A DNA stretch of 64,000 nucleotides. Source: Streptomyces canus. Lineage in GTDB: Bacteria; Actinomycetota; Actinomycetes; Streptomycetales; Streptomycetaceae. The DNA lies in assembly GCF_041435015.1 (NCBI RefSeq), contig NZ_CP107989.1, positions 5,084,001 to 5,148,000 of the forward strand. Reading direction: 5' to 3'. Made by a program: the position numbers and the translations under genes. Shown in pieces: positions 28,646 to 37,025 of the stretch. The notes below the pieces were generated by a model. It was not told where the DNA came from, searched no databases, and was given only the letters and a program-made list of their open reading frames with translations. Each line of letters begins with the position of its first letter. Positions within the stretch are counted from its first letter, which is position 1.

Positions 28646-29166
28646 CGCTCACCCCGCTGGAGACCGAGCTGTTCGCGCTCGCCGGTTCGGTGCCCGATCC
28701 CGAACTGCCCGTGCTGACCCTGCACGAGCTGGGTGTGCTGCGTGCGGTGCATGTCCGGGACGCGCACTCGGTCGAGGTCGAGCTGACCCCGACGTACACC
28801 GGCTGCCCGGCGATCGAGGCGATGTCCCTGGACATAGAGCGGGTGCTGCGGGAACACGGCATGCGGGAGGTCACCGTCCGCACGGTGCTCGCGCCCGCCT
28901 GGTCGACCGACGACATCACGGCCGAAGGGCGCCGCAAACTGCGGGAGTTCGGCATAGCGCCGCCCCGCGTTGCGGCGGCGGCCGGGTCGGTCGCGGTGCG
29001 GCTCGGCCCGACGCGGACGCTCGACACGGCGGCCGAGGCCGTCCACTGCCCGCACTGCGGTTCCGCCGAGACCGAACTGCTCAGCCGGTTCTCCTCCACC
29101 GCGTGCAAGGCGCTGCGGCGGTGCCTCGACTGCCGTGAACCGTTCGACCACTTCAAGGAGTTGTGA
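28639..29166 (+). CDS. paaD: PaaD, epoxidase maturation factor
   Basis: A 175-residue protein of the PaaD/MIP18 (DUF59) family, needed for assembly of the epoxidase system, probably in Fe-S delivery. The N-terminal domain has SVPDPELPVLTLHELGVL and PTYTGCPAIEAM with the conserved Cys. The C-terminal region carries four Cys in CPHC-type pairs near residues 134-165, a likely metal site. It overlaps paaC by 7 bp and paaE by 1 bp (TGATG). Confidence 0.92.
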   Translation: MVTLTPLETELFALAGSVPDPELPVLTLHELGVLRAVHVRDAHSVEVELTPTYTGCPAIEAMSLDIERVLREHGMREVTVRTVLAPAWSTDDITAEGRRKLREFGIAPPRVAAAAGSVAVRLGPTRTLDTAAEAVHCPHCGSAETELLSRFSSTACKALRRCLDCREPFDHFKEL

Positions 29167-30224
29167 TGGCCCGCTTCCACCCGCTCCCGGTGGCCGCGGT
29201 CGACCGGCTCACCGACGACTCCGTGGCCCTGACCCTCACCGTGCCGCCCGAGCTGCGCGAGGAGTACCGGCACGCCGCCGGCCAGCATCTCGCCCTGCGC
29301 CGCACGGCCGACGGCCGGGAGATACGCCGGACCTACTCGATCTGCTCCCCGGCACCCGACGGAGAGGGACCTCGCGAACTGCGGGTCGGCGTGCGGCTGG
29401 TGGAGGGCGGAGACTTCTCGACGTACGCGCTCAAGGAGATCCACGTCGGTGACGAGCTGGAGGTGATGACGCCGGCGGGCCGGTTCACCCTCGACCCGGC
29501 GCCCGGACTGTACGCGGCGATCGTCGGCGGCAGTGGCATCACCCCGGTGCTGTCGATCGTGGCGACGCTGCTGGCGCGCGAGCCCGGGGCCCGGTTCTGC
29601 CTGATCCGCAGCGACCGCACCTCCGCGTCCACGATGTTCCTGGAAGAGGTCGCCGACCTGAAGGACCGCCACCCCGAGCGCTTCCAGCTGGTCACGGTGC
29701 TCTCCCGGGAGGAGCAGCAGGCGGGGCTGCCGTCGGGGCGGCTCGACCGGGCGCGGCTGACCGGCTTGCTGCCGGCGCTGCTGCCGGTGGACCGGGTGGC
29801 GGGGTGGTTCCTGTGCGGACCGTTCGGACTGGTGCAGGGCGCGGAGAAGGCGCTGCGGGAGCTCGGGGTTGCCCGTACCCGTATCCACGAGGAGATCTTC
29901 CATGTGGATGCCGGGGCCGCCCCGGCGCAGACGGTCCCCGCGCCCGCGCACAGCATGGTGACCGCCCGGCTCGACGGACGTGGCGGCAGCTGGCCCGTCC
30001 AGGACGGCGAGTCGCTTCTGGAGACGGTGCTGCGCAACCGGTCCGACGCGCCCTACGCCTGCAAGGGCGGAGTGTGCGGGACCTGCCGAGCCTTCCTCGT
30101 CTCCGGCGAGGTGCGCATGGACCGCAACTTCGCACTGGAGCCGGAGGAGACGCAGGCGGGCTACGTACTGGCGTGCCAGTCGCATCCGGTGACGGAGAAG
30201 GTGGAGCTGGACTTCGACAGGTAG
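29166..30224 (+). CDS. paaE: Phenylacetyl-CoA epoxidase reductase PaaE
   Basis: A 352-residue reductase that passes electrons from NAD(P)H to PaaA. An FAD-binding domain (about 8-105, RRTYSICS near 57) and an NAD-binding domain (about 110-230, AAIVGGSGITPVLSI) are followed by a plant-type 2Fe-2S ferredoxin domain (about 262-352) with CKGGVCGTC and a later LACQ. The ATG at 29166 shares a base with the paaD stop; an in-frame GTG lies one codon upstream. It is the last gene of paaABCDE. Confidence 0.95.
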   Translation: MARFHPLPVAAVDRLTDDSVALTLTVPPELREEYRHAAGQHLALRRTADGREIRRTYSICSPAPDGEGPRELRVGVRLVEGGDFSTYALKEIHVGDELEVMTPAGRFTLDPAPGLYAAIVGGSGITPVLSIVATLLAREPGARFCLIRSDRTSASTMFLEEVADLKDRHPERFQLVTVLSREEQQAGLPSGRLDRARLTGLLPALLPVDRVAGWFLCGPFGLVQGAEKALRELGVARTRIHEEIFHVDAGAAPAQTVPAPAHSMVTARLDGRGGSWPVQDGESLLETVLRNRSDAPYACKGGVCGTCRAFLVSGEVRMDRNFALEPEETQAGYVLACQSHPVTEKVELDFDR

Positions 30225-30250
30225 GTCGGGGGGAGCCCGTTCCCTTCTCC

Positions 30251-30264
30251 TAGAACCTGTTCTA
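30251..30264. promoter_or_regulatory. KstR-like inverted repeat
   Basis: TAGAACCTGTTCTA is a perfect 6-bp inverted repeat with a 2-bp centre and fits TNNAACNNGTTNNA, the KstR operator of actinobacterial steroid catabolism. It lies 60-74 bp upstream of the acyl-CoA dehydrogenase start. No kstR gene is in the window. Confidence 0.6.
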
Positions 30265-30267
30265 TCT

Positions 30268-30280
30268 TGACGGACCGTCA
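30268..30280. promoter_or_regulatory. Second inverted repeat before the acyl-CoA dehydrogenase
   Basis: TGACGG and CCGTCA flank one A. It is only 3 bp from the KstR-like site, so a second TetR-type regulator may compete or cooperate here. Confidence 0.45.
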
Positions 30281-30324
30281 GATCAGCTGACCCGATCTGC
30301 CGACCCGTCGGAAGGACAGGGACC

Positions 30325-31467
30325 GTGGACTTCACCTTCAGCGAGGAGCAGCAGGCGGCGGCCGAAGCGGCGCGGGGGGTGTTCGCCGATGTCGCACCGG
30401 ACGCGGTGCCGTCTCCGGCGATGACCACGGGTGCCGTGGCCGACGAGTTCGACCGCGCGCTGTGGGCCAGGCTCGCCGACGCGGATGTGCTGAGCCTGCT
30501 GTTGGCCGAGGAGTACGGCGGGGCGGGTCTGGATGCCGTCGCGCTGTGCCTGGTGCTGCGTGAGTCGGCGAGGGTGCTGGCGCGGGTGCCGCTGCTGGAG
30601 AACAGTGCGGCCATGGCAGCTGTACAGGCTTACGGCGGCCCGGAGTTGAGGGCGGAGCTGCTGGAGCGGGCAGGACGCGGGGAGGTCGTGCTGACCGTCG
30701 CCGCGAGCGGCCGCACCGGCCATGACCCGGCCGAACTCGCCGTCACCGCACGGCTGGAGGAGGGGGAGGGGGCCGACTGGATCCTGGACGGCGTACAGAC
30801 GGCGGTGCCGTGGGCGTACGACGCGGACTACGTCGTCGTCCCCGCGCACACGACCGCGGACCGGACCGTTCTCGCGCTGGTGCCCCGGGTCCATGACGGG
30901 GTCACGCCGGCCGAGCAGTTCTCCACCAGCGGGGAGCGGCTGGGCGAGCTGCGGCTGGAGTCGGCGCGGATCGCCGCCCGGGACGTGATCGATGTCGAGG
31001 GCGCGTGGGAGTGGCTGCGGGATCTGCTGACCACGGGGACGTGTGCGCTGGCGCTCGGCCTGGGCGAGCGGGTGCTGCGGATGAGCAGTGACTACACCAG
31101 CAAGCGGGAGCAGTTCGGGTTCCCGGTCGCCACCTTCCAGGCGGTCGCCGTGCAGGCCGCCGACCGTTACATCGACCTGCGCGCGATGGAGGTCACGCTG
31201 TGGCAGGCCGCGTGGCGGATCGCCGCGGGAGCGCGGGGCACGCTGCCGGTCGCGGGGGACGTCGCCGTGGCGAAGATCTGGGCCTCCGAGGGGGTACGGA
31301 GGGTGGTGCAGACGGCACAGCATCTGCACGGCGGGTTCGGCGCCGACGTCGACTACCCCCTGCACCGGTACCACGCCTGGGCCAAGCATCTGGAGCTGTC
31401 GCTGGGCCCGGCGGCGGCGCACGAGGAGGTGTTGGGAGACCTGCTGGCGGCCCATTCTCTGGGATAG
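30325..31467 (+). CDS. Acyl-CoA dehydrogenase, steroid-catabolism type
   Basis: A 380-residue flavin-dependent acyl-CoA dehydrogenase. It has LLAEEYGGAGLDAVALCLVL near residue 55, a mid-domain beta region, and the C-terminal helical domain with the SKREQFGFPVATFQAVAVQA segment and QHLHGGFGADVDYPLHRYH. The catalytic Glu usual in simple chain-length dehydrogenases is not obvious, as in heteromeric FadE-type enzymes. The GTG at 30325 follows the two inverted repeats. It is not part of the paaABCDE operon by spacing (100 bp) and may act on a different acyl-CoA. Confidence 0.86.
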   Translation: MDFTFSEEQQAAAEAARGVFADVAPDAVPSPAMTTGAVADEFDRALWARLADADVLSLLLAEEYGGAGLDAVALCLVLRESARVLARVPLLENSAAMAAVQAYGGPELRAELLERAGRGEVVLTVAASGRTGHDPAELAVTARLEEGEGADWILDGVQTAVPWAYDADYVVVPAHTTADRTVLALVPRVHDGVTPAEQFSTSGERLGELRLESARIAARDVIDVEGAWEWLRDLLTTGTCALALGLGERVLRMSSDYTSKREQFGFPVATFQAVAVQAADRYIDLRAMEVTLWQAAWRIAAGARGTLPVAGDVAVAKIWASEGVRRVVQTAQHLHGGFGADVDYPLHRYHAWAKHLELSLGPAAAHEEVLGDLLAAHSLG

Positions 31468-31537
31468 GCGAAACCGCGGGGCCCTTGATCGGCGACTGAG
31501 AGGATGACGGAACCGCACCGACAGAAGGAGGCCGAGC

Positions 31538-31720
31538 ATGATGCTGCTCGTCCTGTCCTGCATCCTCGCGCTCACCATCGGGGGATGCGTCTGCGTCTGG
31601 TGGGCGGCCCGGGGCGGCCCACGCTGGACGCGGGCGGTGTCCGCCGCGACCCTCGCGGCGGGCGAGCTGACCCGCCGCGCGAGCCGTTACGACCGCAACC
31701 CGAGCGGCCGGGACGACTGA
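31538..31720 (+). CDS. Small membrane protein
   Basis: A 60-residue protein with one hydrophobic helix (about residues 2-24) and a basic Arg-rich C-terminus. The start at 31538 has a textbook AAGGAGG site 7 nt upstream, which strongly supports translation. No family is recognised. It lies 70 bp after the acyl-CoA dehydrogenase and may share its transcript. Confidence 0.65.
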   Translation: MMLLVLSCILALTIGGCVCVWWAARGGPRWTRAVSAATLAAGELTRRASRYDRNPSGRDD

Positions 31721-31747
31721 GCGTCCGCCGCCCGGGACCGCCGGAGG

Positions 31748-32095
31748 CTAGAGCACGAAGCCCGGTCGGCCGTCGTCGGTCACCACGGGGCGGCCCGTCT
31801 CGGCCCACAGCTGCATGCCGCCGTCGACGTTCGCGGCGTCGACACCCTGCTGGGCCAGGTACATCGTGACCTGGGCCGAGCGGCCGCCGGACCGGCAGAT
31901 CACGTGGACGCGGCCATCCTGCGGGGCGGCCTCGGTCAGCTCGCCGTAGCGGGCCACGAACTCACTGATGGGGATGTGCAGCGCCCCTTCGGCGTGACCC
32001 GCCTGCCATTCGTCGTCCTCGCGGACGTCCAGCAGGAAATCGTCGTCCTTGAGGTCCGTGACCTGGACCGTGGGCACACCAGCACCGAAATTCAT
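31748..32095 (-). CDS. Single-domain rhodanese (sulfurtransferase)
   Basis: A 115-residue rhodanese-like protein. LLDVREDDEWQAGHAEGALH is near residue 21 and the active-site loop CRSGGRSAQ near residue 69 has the catalytic Cys. It moves sulfane sulfur, or acts as a redox/sulfur carrier. The ATG at 32095 starts the conserved fold. Confidence 0.88.
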   Translation of the reverse strand: MNFGAGVPTVQVTDLKDDDFLLDVREDDEWQAGHAEGALHIPISEFVARYGELTEAAPQDGRVHVICRSGGRSAQVTMYLAQQGVDAANVDGGMQLWAETGRPVVTDDGRPGFVL

Positions 32096-32133
32096 GGGTC
32101 CGACGCTACCCGACGCCCTCGGGACGCGGCCGG

Positions 32134-32949
32134 TCACTCCTGTGCGAGCAGCTCCGCGAGCTCCGCCTCGCGCGTGGAGACGTCGGCCAGGAGCTTCTCG
32201 GCGATCTCCTCCAGGAGGCGGTCCGGGTCGTCCGGTGCCATCCGGAGCATCGAGCCGATCGCGCTCTCCTCCAGCTCCCGCGCGACCACGGAGAGCAGTT
32301 CCTTGCGCTGGGCGAGCCATTCGAGACGGGCGTAGAGCTCCTCGCTGGGGGTGGGACCCTGCTCCGGGGGCTTCGGCCCGGCGGCCCATTCCTCGGACAG
32401 TTCCCGCAGGAGTGGCTCGTCCCCACGGGAGTAGGCGCCGTTGACCCGGGTGATGAACTCCTCGCGCCGCGCCCGCTCGGTTTCGTCCTGGGCGAGGTCC
32501 GGGTGGGCCTTACGGGCGAGCTCGCGGTAGAGCTTGCGGGCCTCGTCGCTGGGGCGCACCCGCTGCGGGGGCCGCACCGGCTGGTCCGTGAGCATCGCCT
32601 CGGCCTCCGGAAACAGGCCCTCCCCGTCCATCCAGCCGTGGAACAGCTCTTCGACGCCGGGCATCGGCATCACCCGGGCACGGGCCTCGTCCGCCTTGCG
32701 CAGGTCCTCGGGATCGCCGGTGCGGGCGGCCCGGATCTCCGCGATCTGTGCGTCCAGCTCGTCGAGGCGGGTGTACATGGGGCCGAGCTTCTGGTGGTGC
32801 AGGCGGGAGAAGTTCTCCACCTCGATGCGGAAGGTGTCCACCGCGATCTCGTACTCGATGAGCGCCTGCTCGGCGGCCCGTACGGCACGCTCCAGCCGCG
32901 CGGTGCCTGCGGCTTCTGCGCCGTGGGGGTCGGCTTCCGGGGACGTCAT
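32134..32949 (-). CDS. J-domain-like protein with coiled-coil regions
   Basis: A 271-residue soluble protein. The N-terminal half is helical and Glu/Arg-rich (ERAVRAAEQALIEYEIAVDT). A J-domain-like segment lies near residues 138-175 and contains KLYRELARKAHPDLAQDE, keeping the HPD tripeptide that stimulates Hsp70 ATPase. The C-terminal 90 residues are again helical. The Gly/Phe and zinc-finger regions of DnaJ are absent, so this is a specialised co-chaperone rather than DnaJ. Upstream of the ATG at 32949 the sequence is low-complexity. Confidence 0.75.
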   Translation of the reverse strand: MTSPEADPHGAEAAGTARLERAVRAAEQALIEYEIAVDTFRIEVENFSRLHHQKLGPMYTRLDELDAQIAEIRAARTGDPEDLRKADEARARVMPMPGVEELFHGWMDGEGLFPEAEAMLTDQPVRPPQRVRPSDEARKLYRELARKAHPDLAQDETERARREEFITRVNGAYSRGDEPLLRELSEEWAAGPKPPEQGPTPSEELYARLEWLAQRKELLSVVARELEESAIGSMLRMAPDDPDRLLEEIAEKLLADVSTREAELAELLAQE

Positions 32950-33116
32950 CCGGACAGCGTAGCCGCGCCGGCCGGGCCGGGCGCCATCGGATGTGCCGGC
33001 GCGGGTTTGTGAGGCGGGTGCGGGTTGTCGGGCGGGTGCGGGTGAGTGGGGCTGGTCGCGCAGTCCCTCGTGCCCCTGAGTGGGGACAGCCACGCCCGCC
33101 CGGTGCGCCGGCCTCC

Positions 33117-34568
33117 TCACACCGCCGTTTCCGCCGCCACCCTCCCCGACCGGATCCCCGCCACCAGTTCCGCGTGGTCCGCCTCCGTGCGGTCGGCGTA
33201 GGTGACGGCGAAGGTGGCGATGGCTTCGTCGAGTTCGTCGTTCTTGCCGCAGTAGCCGGAGATCAGGCGGGGGTCGGCGCTGTGGGAGTGCGCGCGGGCC
33301 AGGAGGGCGCCGGTCATACGGCCGTAGTCGTCTATCTGGTCGGCGGAGAGGGCGGCCGGGTCCACGCTGCCCTTACGGTTGCGGAACTGGCGGACCTGGA
33401 AGGGGCGGCCCTCGACGGTCGTCCAGCCCAGCAGGTTGTCGCTGACGACCTGCATCCGCTTCTGGCCCAGCACGACCCGGCGGCCCTCGTGCTCGACCGT
33501 CGGGGCGTCGAAGCCCGCGGTGACCAGGTGGGGCAGCAGGGCCGAGGCCCTCGCCTCCTTGACCTGGAGGACCAGCGGTTCACCGCGGTGGTCCAGCAGC
33601 AGGACGACGTAGGAGCGCGTGCCCACGCTGCCTGTGCCGACCACCCGGAACGCCACGTCGTGCACCGCGTGACGGGCCAGCAGGGGGAGGCGGTCCTCGG
33701 AGAGGGTGGTCACGTAGTGCTCGAGGGACGCGGCCACCGCCGCGGCCTCCGCGTCGGGCACCCGGCGCAGCACCGGCAGGGCCTCCACGAACCGTCGGCC
33801 GCCGTCCTCGGTCGGCTCCGTCGACTTCGCCGCGAAGCGCCCGCTGGTGTTGGCCCGCGCCTTCTCCGAGACCCGCTCCAGCGTGCCGACGAGGTCATGG
33901 GCGTCGGTGTGGGAGACGAGTTCCTCGTCCGCGATCGCGTTCCACGCGTCCAGCACCGGGAGTTTGGCCAGCAGCCGCATGGTGCGCCGGTAGGCTCCCA
34001 CCGCCCCGTGCGCCGCCGTGCGGCAGGTGTCCTCGTCGGCGCCGATCTCCCGGCCCGCGAGGACGAGGGAGGCGGCGAGCCGCTTGAGGTCCCACTCCCA
34101 GGGGCCGTACACCGTCTCGTCGAAGTCGTTCAGGTCGATGACCAGGTCACCGCGGGCGTCGCCGTACAGCCCGAAATTGGCCGCGTGGGCGTCGCCGCAG
34201 ATCTGGGCGCGGATCCTGGTCATCGGGGTGCGGGCGAGGTCGTACGCCATGAGGCCCGCCGAGCCGCGCAGGAACGCGAACGGTGTGGCCGCCATCCGCC
34301 CCACCCGCAGCGGGGTCAGCTCGGGGATGCGGCCCCGGCTCGACTCCTCGACCGCCTCCACCGCGCCGGGACGGGAGAGGTCGAGGTCCAGCGCGGCGTG
34401 GGCAGCACGCGGGACGCTCTCCCGCAGCTCCTTGCCCTCCTTCTTGGGCGAACCCTCCACGGGCCACTGCGCGAAGCCAGGCACCAGGGGCCGCCGGGCC
34501 CCGGCCACAGCGCCGGCCGTCTCACCGGTCCGCGCCCCGGCCGTCGTCTCCACACCGGCCTCGGTCAC
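33117..34568 (-). CDS. DUF2252-family protein
   Basis: A 483-residue protein of the DUF2252 family, which has a distant kinase-like fold. It carries QICGDAHAANFGLYGDARGD and the following DLNDFDETVYGPWEWDLKRL segment, resembling the HGD and DFD catalytic and metal motifs of phosphotransferases. The biochemical role is not established. I chose the GTG at 34568 because GGGGAGGCGG lies at ribosome-binding distance; in-frame starts at 34601 and 34622 lack such a site. Confidence 0.8.
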   Translation of the reverse strand: MTEAGVETTAGARTGETAGAVAGARRPLVPGFAQWPVEGSPKKEGKELRESVPRAAHAALDLDLSRPGAVEAVEESSRGRIPELTPLRVGRMAATPFAFLRGSAGLMAYDLARTPMTRIRAQICGDAHAANFGLYGDARGDLVIDLNDFDETVYGPWEWDLKRLAASLVLAGREIGADEDTCRTAAHGAVGAYRRTMRLLAKLPVLDAWNAIADEELVSHTDAHDLVGTLERVSEKARANTSGRFAAKSTEPTEDGGRRFVEALPVLRRVPDAEAAAVAASLEHYVTTLSEDRLPLLARHAVHDVAFRVVGTGSVGTRSYVVLLLDHRGEPLVLQVKEARASALLPHLVTAGFDAPTVEHEGRRVVLGQKRMQVVSDNLLGWTTVEGRPFQVRQFRNRKGSVDPAALSADQIDDYGRMTGALLARAHSHSADPRLISGYCGKNDELDEAIATFAVTYADRTEADHAELVAGIRSGRVAAETAV

Positions 34569-34647
34569 ACCGACCGCCTCCCCCGTGACTCGCAAGAACA
34601 TCAACTTGTGCCGACCGTACAACCACCAGCCGAAACGCGTCAGACCC

Positions 34648-34674
34648 TGTGGACAACTCCACGCCTGTGGAAAA
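34648..34674 (-). promoter_or_regulatory. Pair of DnaA-box-like sites upstream of the DUF2252 gene
   Basis: TGTGGACAA (34648-34656), the complement of the Streptomyces box TTGTCCACA, and TGTGGAAAA (34666-34674) lie 18 bp apart in the same orientation, about 80-106 bp upstream of the DUF2252 start. Confidence 0.4.
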
Positions 34675-34706
34675 CCCCGGAGGAAGGACGCAGTCCTGCA
34701 TGTCCC

Positions 34707-34974
34707 TCACGCCCGCAAGTACGCCGGCACGGCCGGCACCCGCCGATGTGTCTCCTCCGCCGGCGGCAGGTCCAGCTTCGTCAGGATGCCGCCGACGTGC
34801 TTGCCGACCGCCGCCTCGGACACCACCAGTTCCCGAGCGATCGCCGCGTTGGACCTGCCCTCCGCGATCAGCGCGAGCACCTCTCGTTCACGTGGGGTGA
34901 GCCGCTCCAGCGGATCGCGGCGGCGGCGCAGCAGCTGTCGTACGACGTCGGGGTCCACCACTGTGCCGCCGTCC
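34707..34974 (-). pseudogene. Truncated LuxR/NarL-type response regulator (C-terminal half only)
   Basis: The DNA-binding half of a NarL-type response regulator survives: [14 protein letters not shown], then [20 protein letters not shown] and the recognition helix region [17 protein letters not shown]. The receiver domain is gone; at about 34975 the sequence changes to an FtsX-type permease on the opposite strand. With no receiver and no promoter, this is almost surely non-functional, although an internal ATG at 34961 could give an 84-residue HTH peptide. Confidence 0.8.
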
Positions 34975-35417
34975 GTGACCTCGCCCAGGGCGTCGACGAA
35001 CTGCTCGACCTGGCCGACCCGGTCCTATTCCTGCTGGTCCTCGGCATCGCCCTGCTCTGCACCGGGATCTCCCTGGCCAACACGATGGTCATGGCCGCCT
35101 CGGACCGGGTACGCGGCCTGGCCGTCCTCCGCCTGGCCGGGGCCACCCGCCGACAGGTGCTGCGGCTGGTCGGTGCCGAGGCGCTGACGGTCGTGGCGGT
35201 GGGCGGGATGCTCGGGCTGCTCGTCACCGCGATCAATCTGGGCGGGATGCGGGGCGCGCTGGGGCTGCTGGCGACGCACGGGCCGATGCGGATCCCCTGG
35301 CCGGAGCTCGCCACGGTCACCGGAGCCTGCGCGGTCCTCGCCGTGGTGTTCTCGGTCGCCCCGGCCGCGTGGGCGATGCGTCGCGGGGCGGTGCAACTGG
35401 TCGGCACGAGGGAGTGA
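34975..35417 (+). pseudogene. Truncated FtsX-type ABC transporter permease (C-terminal part only)
   Basis: Only the last part of an FtsX/MacB-type permease remains, beginning near [20 protein letters not shown] and running through ALLCTGISLANTMVMAASDR, the GLAVLRLAGATRRQVLRLVG loop and the final helix to a natural TGA at 35417. The N-terminus and promoter are missing. Together with the adjoining regulator fragment it marks one deletion that removed the 5' halves of two divergent genes. Confidence 0.8.
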
Positions 35418-35474
35418 GAGCGACCTCACAGCGTAAGCCGTGCCACCACCCGGCCCCCTCGGACGGGCACCAAA

Positions 35475-35505
35475 AAGCCCCTCAGGTCCAGGACCTGAGG
35501 GGCTT
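35475..35505 (-). terminator. Strong rho-independent terminator
   Basis: AAGCCCCTCAGGTCC (35475-35489) and its exact complement (35491-35505) are separated by one base. On the minus strand the stem is followed by TTTTTGG. It ends the minus-strand operon that starts with the MBL-fold gene. Confidence 0.9.
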
Positions 35506-35511
35506 CCAGGG

Positions 35512-35592
35512 GTGGCCCTGGCCGCCCCGTCATTTGCTGTGGCCCTGGCCGTCCCGTCCTTTGCTGTGGCCCTGGCCGTCCCGTCATTTGCT
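35512..35592. repeat. Three tandem copies of a 27-bp unit
   Basis: Units 35512-35538, 35539-35565 and 35566-35592 are 27 bp each and share GTGGCCCTGGCCGNCCCGTC followed by NTTTGCT, differing at one to three positions. They lie in the 3' untranslated region of the unknown gene at 35644-36489, just before its terminator. The unit length is a multiple of three, but the frame that reads through looks non-coding elsewhere. Confidence 0.8.
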
Positions 35593-35643
35593 CAGGGCTC
35601 GGTCGATGTCGTACTCCGAGAACCGAACGAATTGTCGCGCCCT

Positions 35644-36489
35644 TCACAGACTGCATCTCCCGGCGGCGAGTGCCGTGATCGCGCACTCCGCGGCGTGCCG
35701 TGCCGCGAGCGCGGAGGGGAGGGGCCCGCAGCCGTGGGAGGCACGGCCGGCCGGTCCGTTCGTGATCCGCCACTGCCAGGCGGTGCTTGCGGCAGGGGCC
35801 GAAGGGTGGTGCCAGACGGGCTGTGCGGCGGAGGGTGCGTTCTCCGCCTGCTGGACCACCACGTCGTGGACCACTCCGCCGATCAGGGCCGAGGCGCGCC
35901 CTGCGTCGTCGTCGGTGGTCCAGTGGAGGGGGGTCGGGGTGGACTCCGACACTTCCAGGAGGACGTCGGTGAGGTCGGCCAGAGTCCGGTACAGCGCGGC
36001 ACGGACCGCGTCGGTGTGCTGACGGCCCCACCGGCATGGGGTCCGTTCGGCGAGTTCGTCCACGATGGCCTGCGCGGCGAGTTCGTCGAGAGGGTCGGGT
36101 TGTGCGAGGCGTTCCCGCGCCAGGGTTGCGGTAGCGCCCCATGCGAGGTCGTCGCGGGTCATGCCGGTGTCGCGGGCCAGAGTCCAGAGGTCCGCTGGGC
36201 CCAGGTCGTCGACCGTGTGCTGGATGCAGCGGGCGCCCGCGTCGGCCGCGGGCGGTACGTCGGCGTTCAGGAGGCCGGCGCGTACCTCGGTGGCCGCGCT
36301 CACGTCGCCCGGTTGCAGCGCGCCCGGCGGCAGCGCGGCCGCTGTGTGGAGCACGCGCTCGTGGACGCGCCGTGCCGGATGAGCGCCTGGGGGCGGCGAG
36401 GGGGATCCTGACAGGGAGCACAGGGCGTCCAGCAGGTCCGTCGGCACAACTCTCAGGTTGATGCACGCCTTCGACAGACGGCCGTCCAT
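35644..36489 (-). CDS. Unknown protein in the MBL-esterase-RidA operon
   Basis: A 281-residue protein with no family I recognise. Composition is normal for a soluble, mostly helical protein, with Cys/Trp scattered (PADLWTLARDTGMTRDDLAW, and ELAERTPCRWGRQHTDAVRA). The ATG at 36489 follows AAAGGGGTAGGACAGG. It lies 91 bp downstream of ridA on the same strand and before a strong terminator, so it is probably the fourth gene of that operon. A longer overlapping reading frame (35426-36535) has Arg/Pro-rich shadow composition and was not chosen. Confidence 0.6.
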   Translation of the reverse strand: MDGRLSKACINLRVVPTDLLDALCSLSGSPSPPPGAHPARRVHERVLHTAAALPPGALQPGDVSAATEVRAGLLNADVPPAADAGARCIQHTVDDLGPADLWTLARDTGMTRDDLAWGATATLARERLAQPDPLDELAAQAIVDELAERTPCRWGRQHTDAVRAALYRTLADLTDVLLEVSESTPTPLHWTTDDDAGRASALIGGVVHDVVVQQAENAPSAAQPVWHHPSAPAASTAWQWRITNGPAGRASHGCGPLPSALAARHAAECAITALAAGRCSL

Positions 36490-36580
36490 CCTGTCCTACC
36501 CCTTTCCGTTCTCCGGGATGGCTGTGGTCCGGCACGGTTCCCCTTGAACCGCGCCGGACCGGCCTTGTTCTGTGGCTGGG

Positions 36581-36964
36581 TCAGTCGTCCAGCACGGCCA
36601 GGGCGTCGATCTCCACGAGGAGTCCCGGCGGGAGCTGCATGTAGACGGTGGTGCGGGCGGGGAAGGGCTCGCCGACGGCCGCGGCATACGCCTCGTTCAG
36701 CTCGGGCAGGTGGGCGGGGTCGGTGAGGTAGACGCGGAGCATGACGACGTCCTCCAGTCCCGCGCCGGCCGCCTTGAGTACGGCGGTGACATTGCGCAGG
36801 ACCTGTGCGGTCTGCTCGGCGACGGTGGTGCCGACGACCGCGCCGGTGTCGGGGTCGAAGGGGAGCTGTCCGGAGACCTGCAGGACGGGGCCCTTGCGGA
36901 TGCCCTGGGAGAGCGGGGCCGGGAGAGAGGGGGCGTTCTCGGTGGTGATGACGGTTCTGGTCAC
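36581..36964 (-). CDS. RidA-family enamine/imine deaminase
   Basis: A 127-residue RidA (YjgF/YER057c) protein, a trimeric enzyme that hydrolyses reactive enamines and imines or related carbonyl intermediates. It has the conserved VSGQLPFDPDTG region, VLRNVTAVLKAAGAGLEDVV, and RTTVYMQLPPG with the substrate-binding Arg (about R105). The GTG at 36964 has AAGGAA upstream. It follows the carboxylesterase gene by 61 bp on the same strand. Confidence 0.9.
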   Translation of the reverse strand: MTRTVITTENAPSLPAPLSQGIRKGPVLQVSGQLPFDPDTGAVVGTTVAEQTAQVLRNVTAVLKAAGAGLEDVVMLRVYLTDPAHLPELNEAYAAAVGEPFPARTTVYMQLPPGLLVEIDALAVLDD

Positions 36965-37025
36965 GGTGTTCCTTGAAGCGGTGGTGGTCTCTGAAGGGGG
37001 TGAACAGGCACAACACATACGGGCG

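Noticed and set aside
34884..34899. Further parS site in the LuxR remnant
   Set aside because: CGTTCACGTGGGGT has too many differences from GTTTCACGTGAAAC.
32991..35417. One long plus-strand frame running into the FtsX remnant
   Set aside because: Most of it is the antisense of the DUF2252 gene; only the last 440 bp encode real permease sequence.
35426..36535. Long minus-strand reading frame covering the 27-bp repeats
   Set aside because: Its product is Arg/Pro-rich with no domain and lies in a shadow frame of the better-supported gene at 35644-36489.
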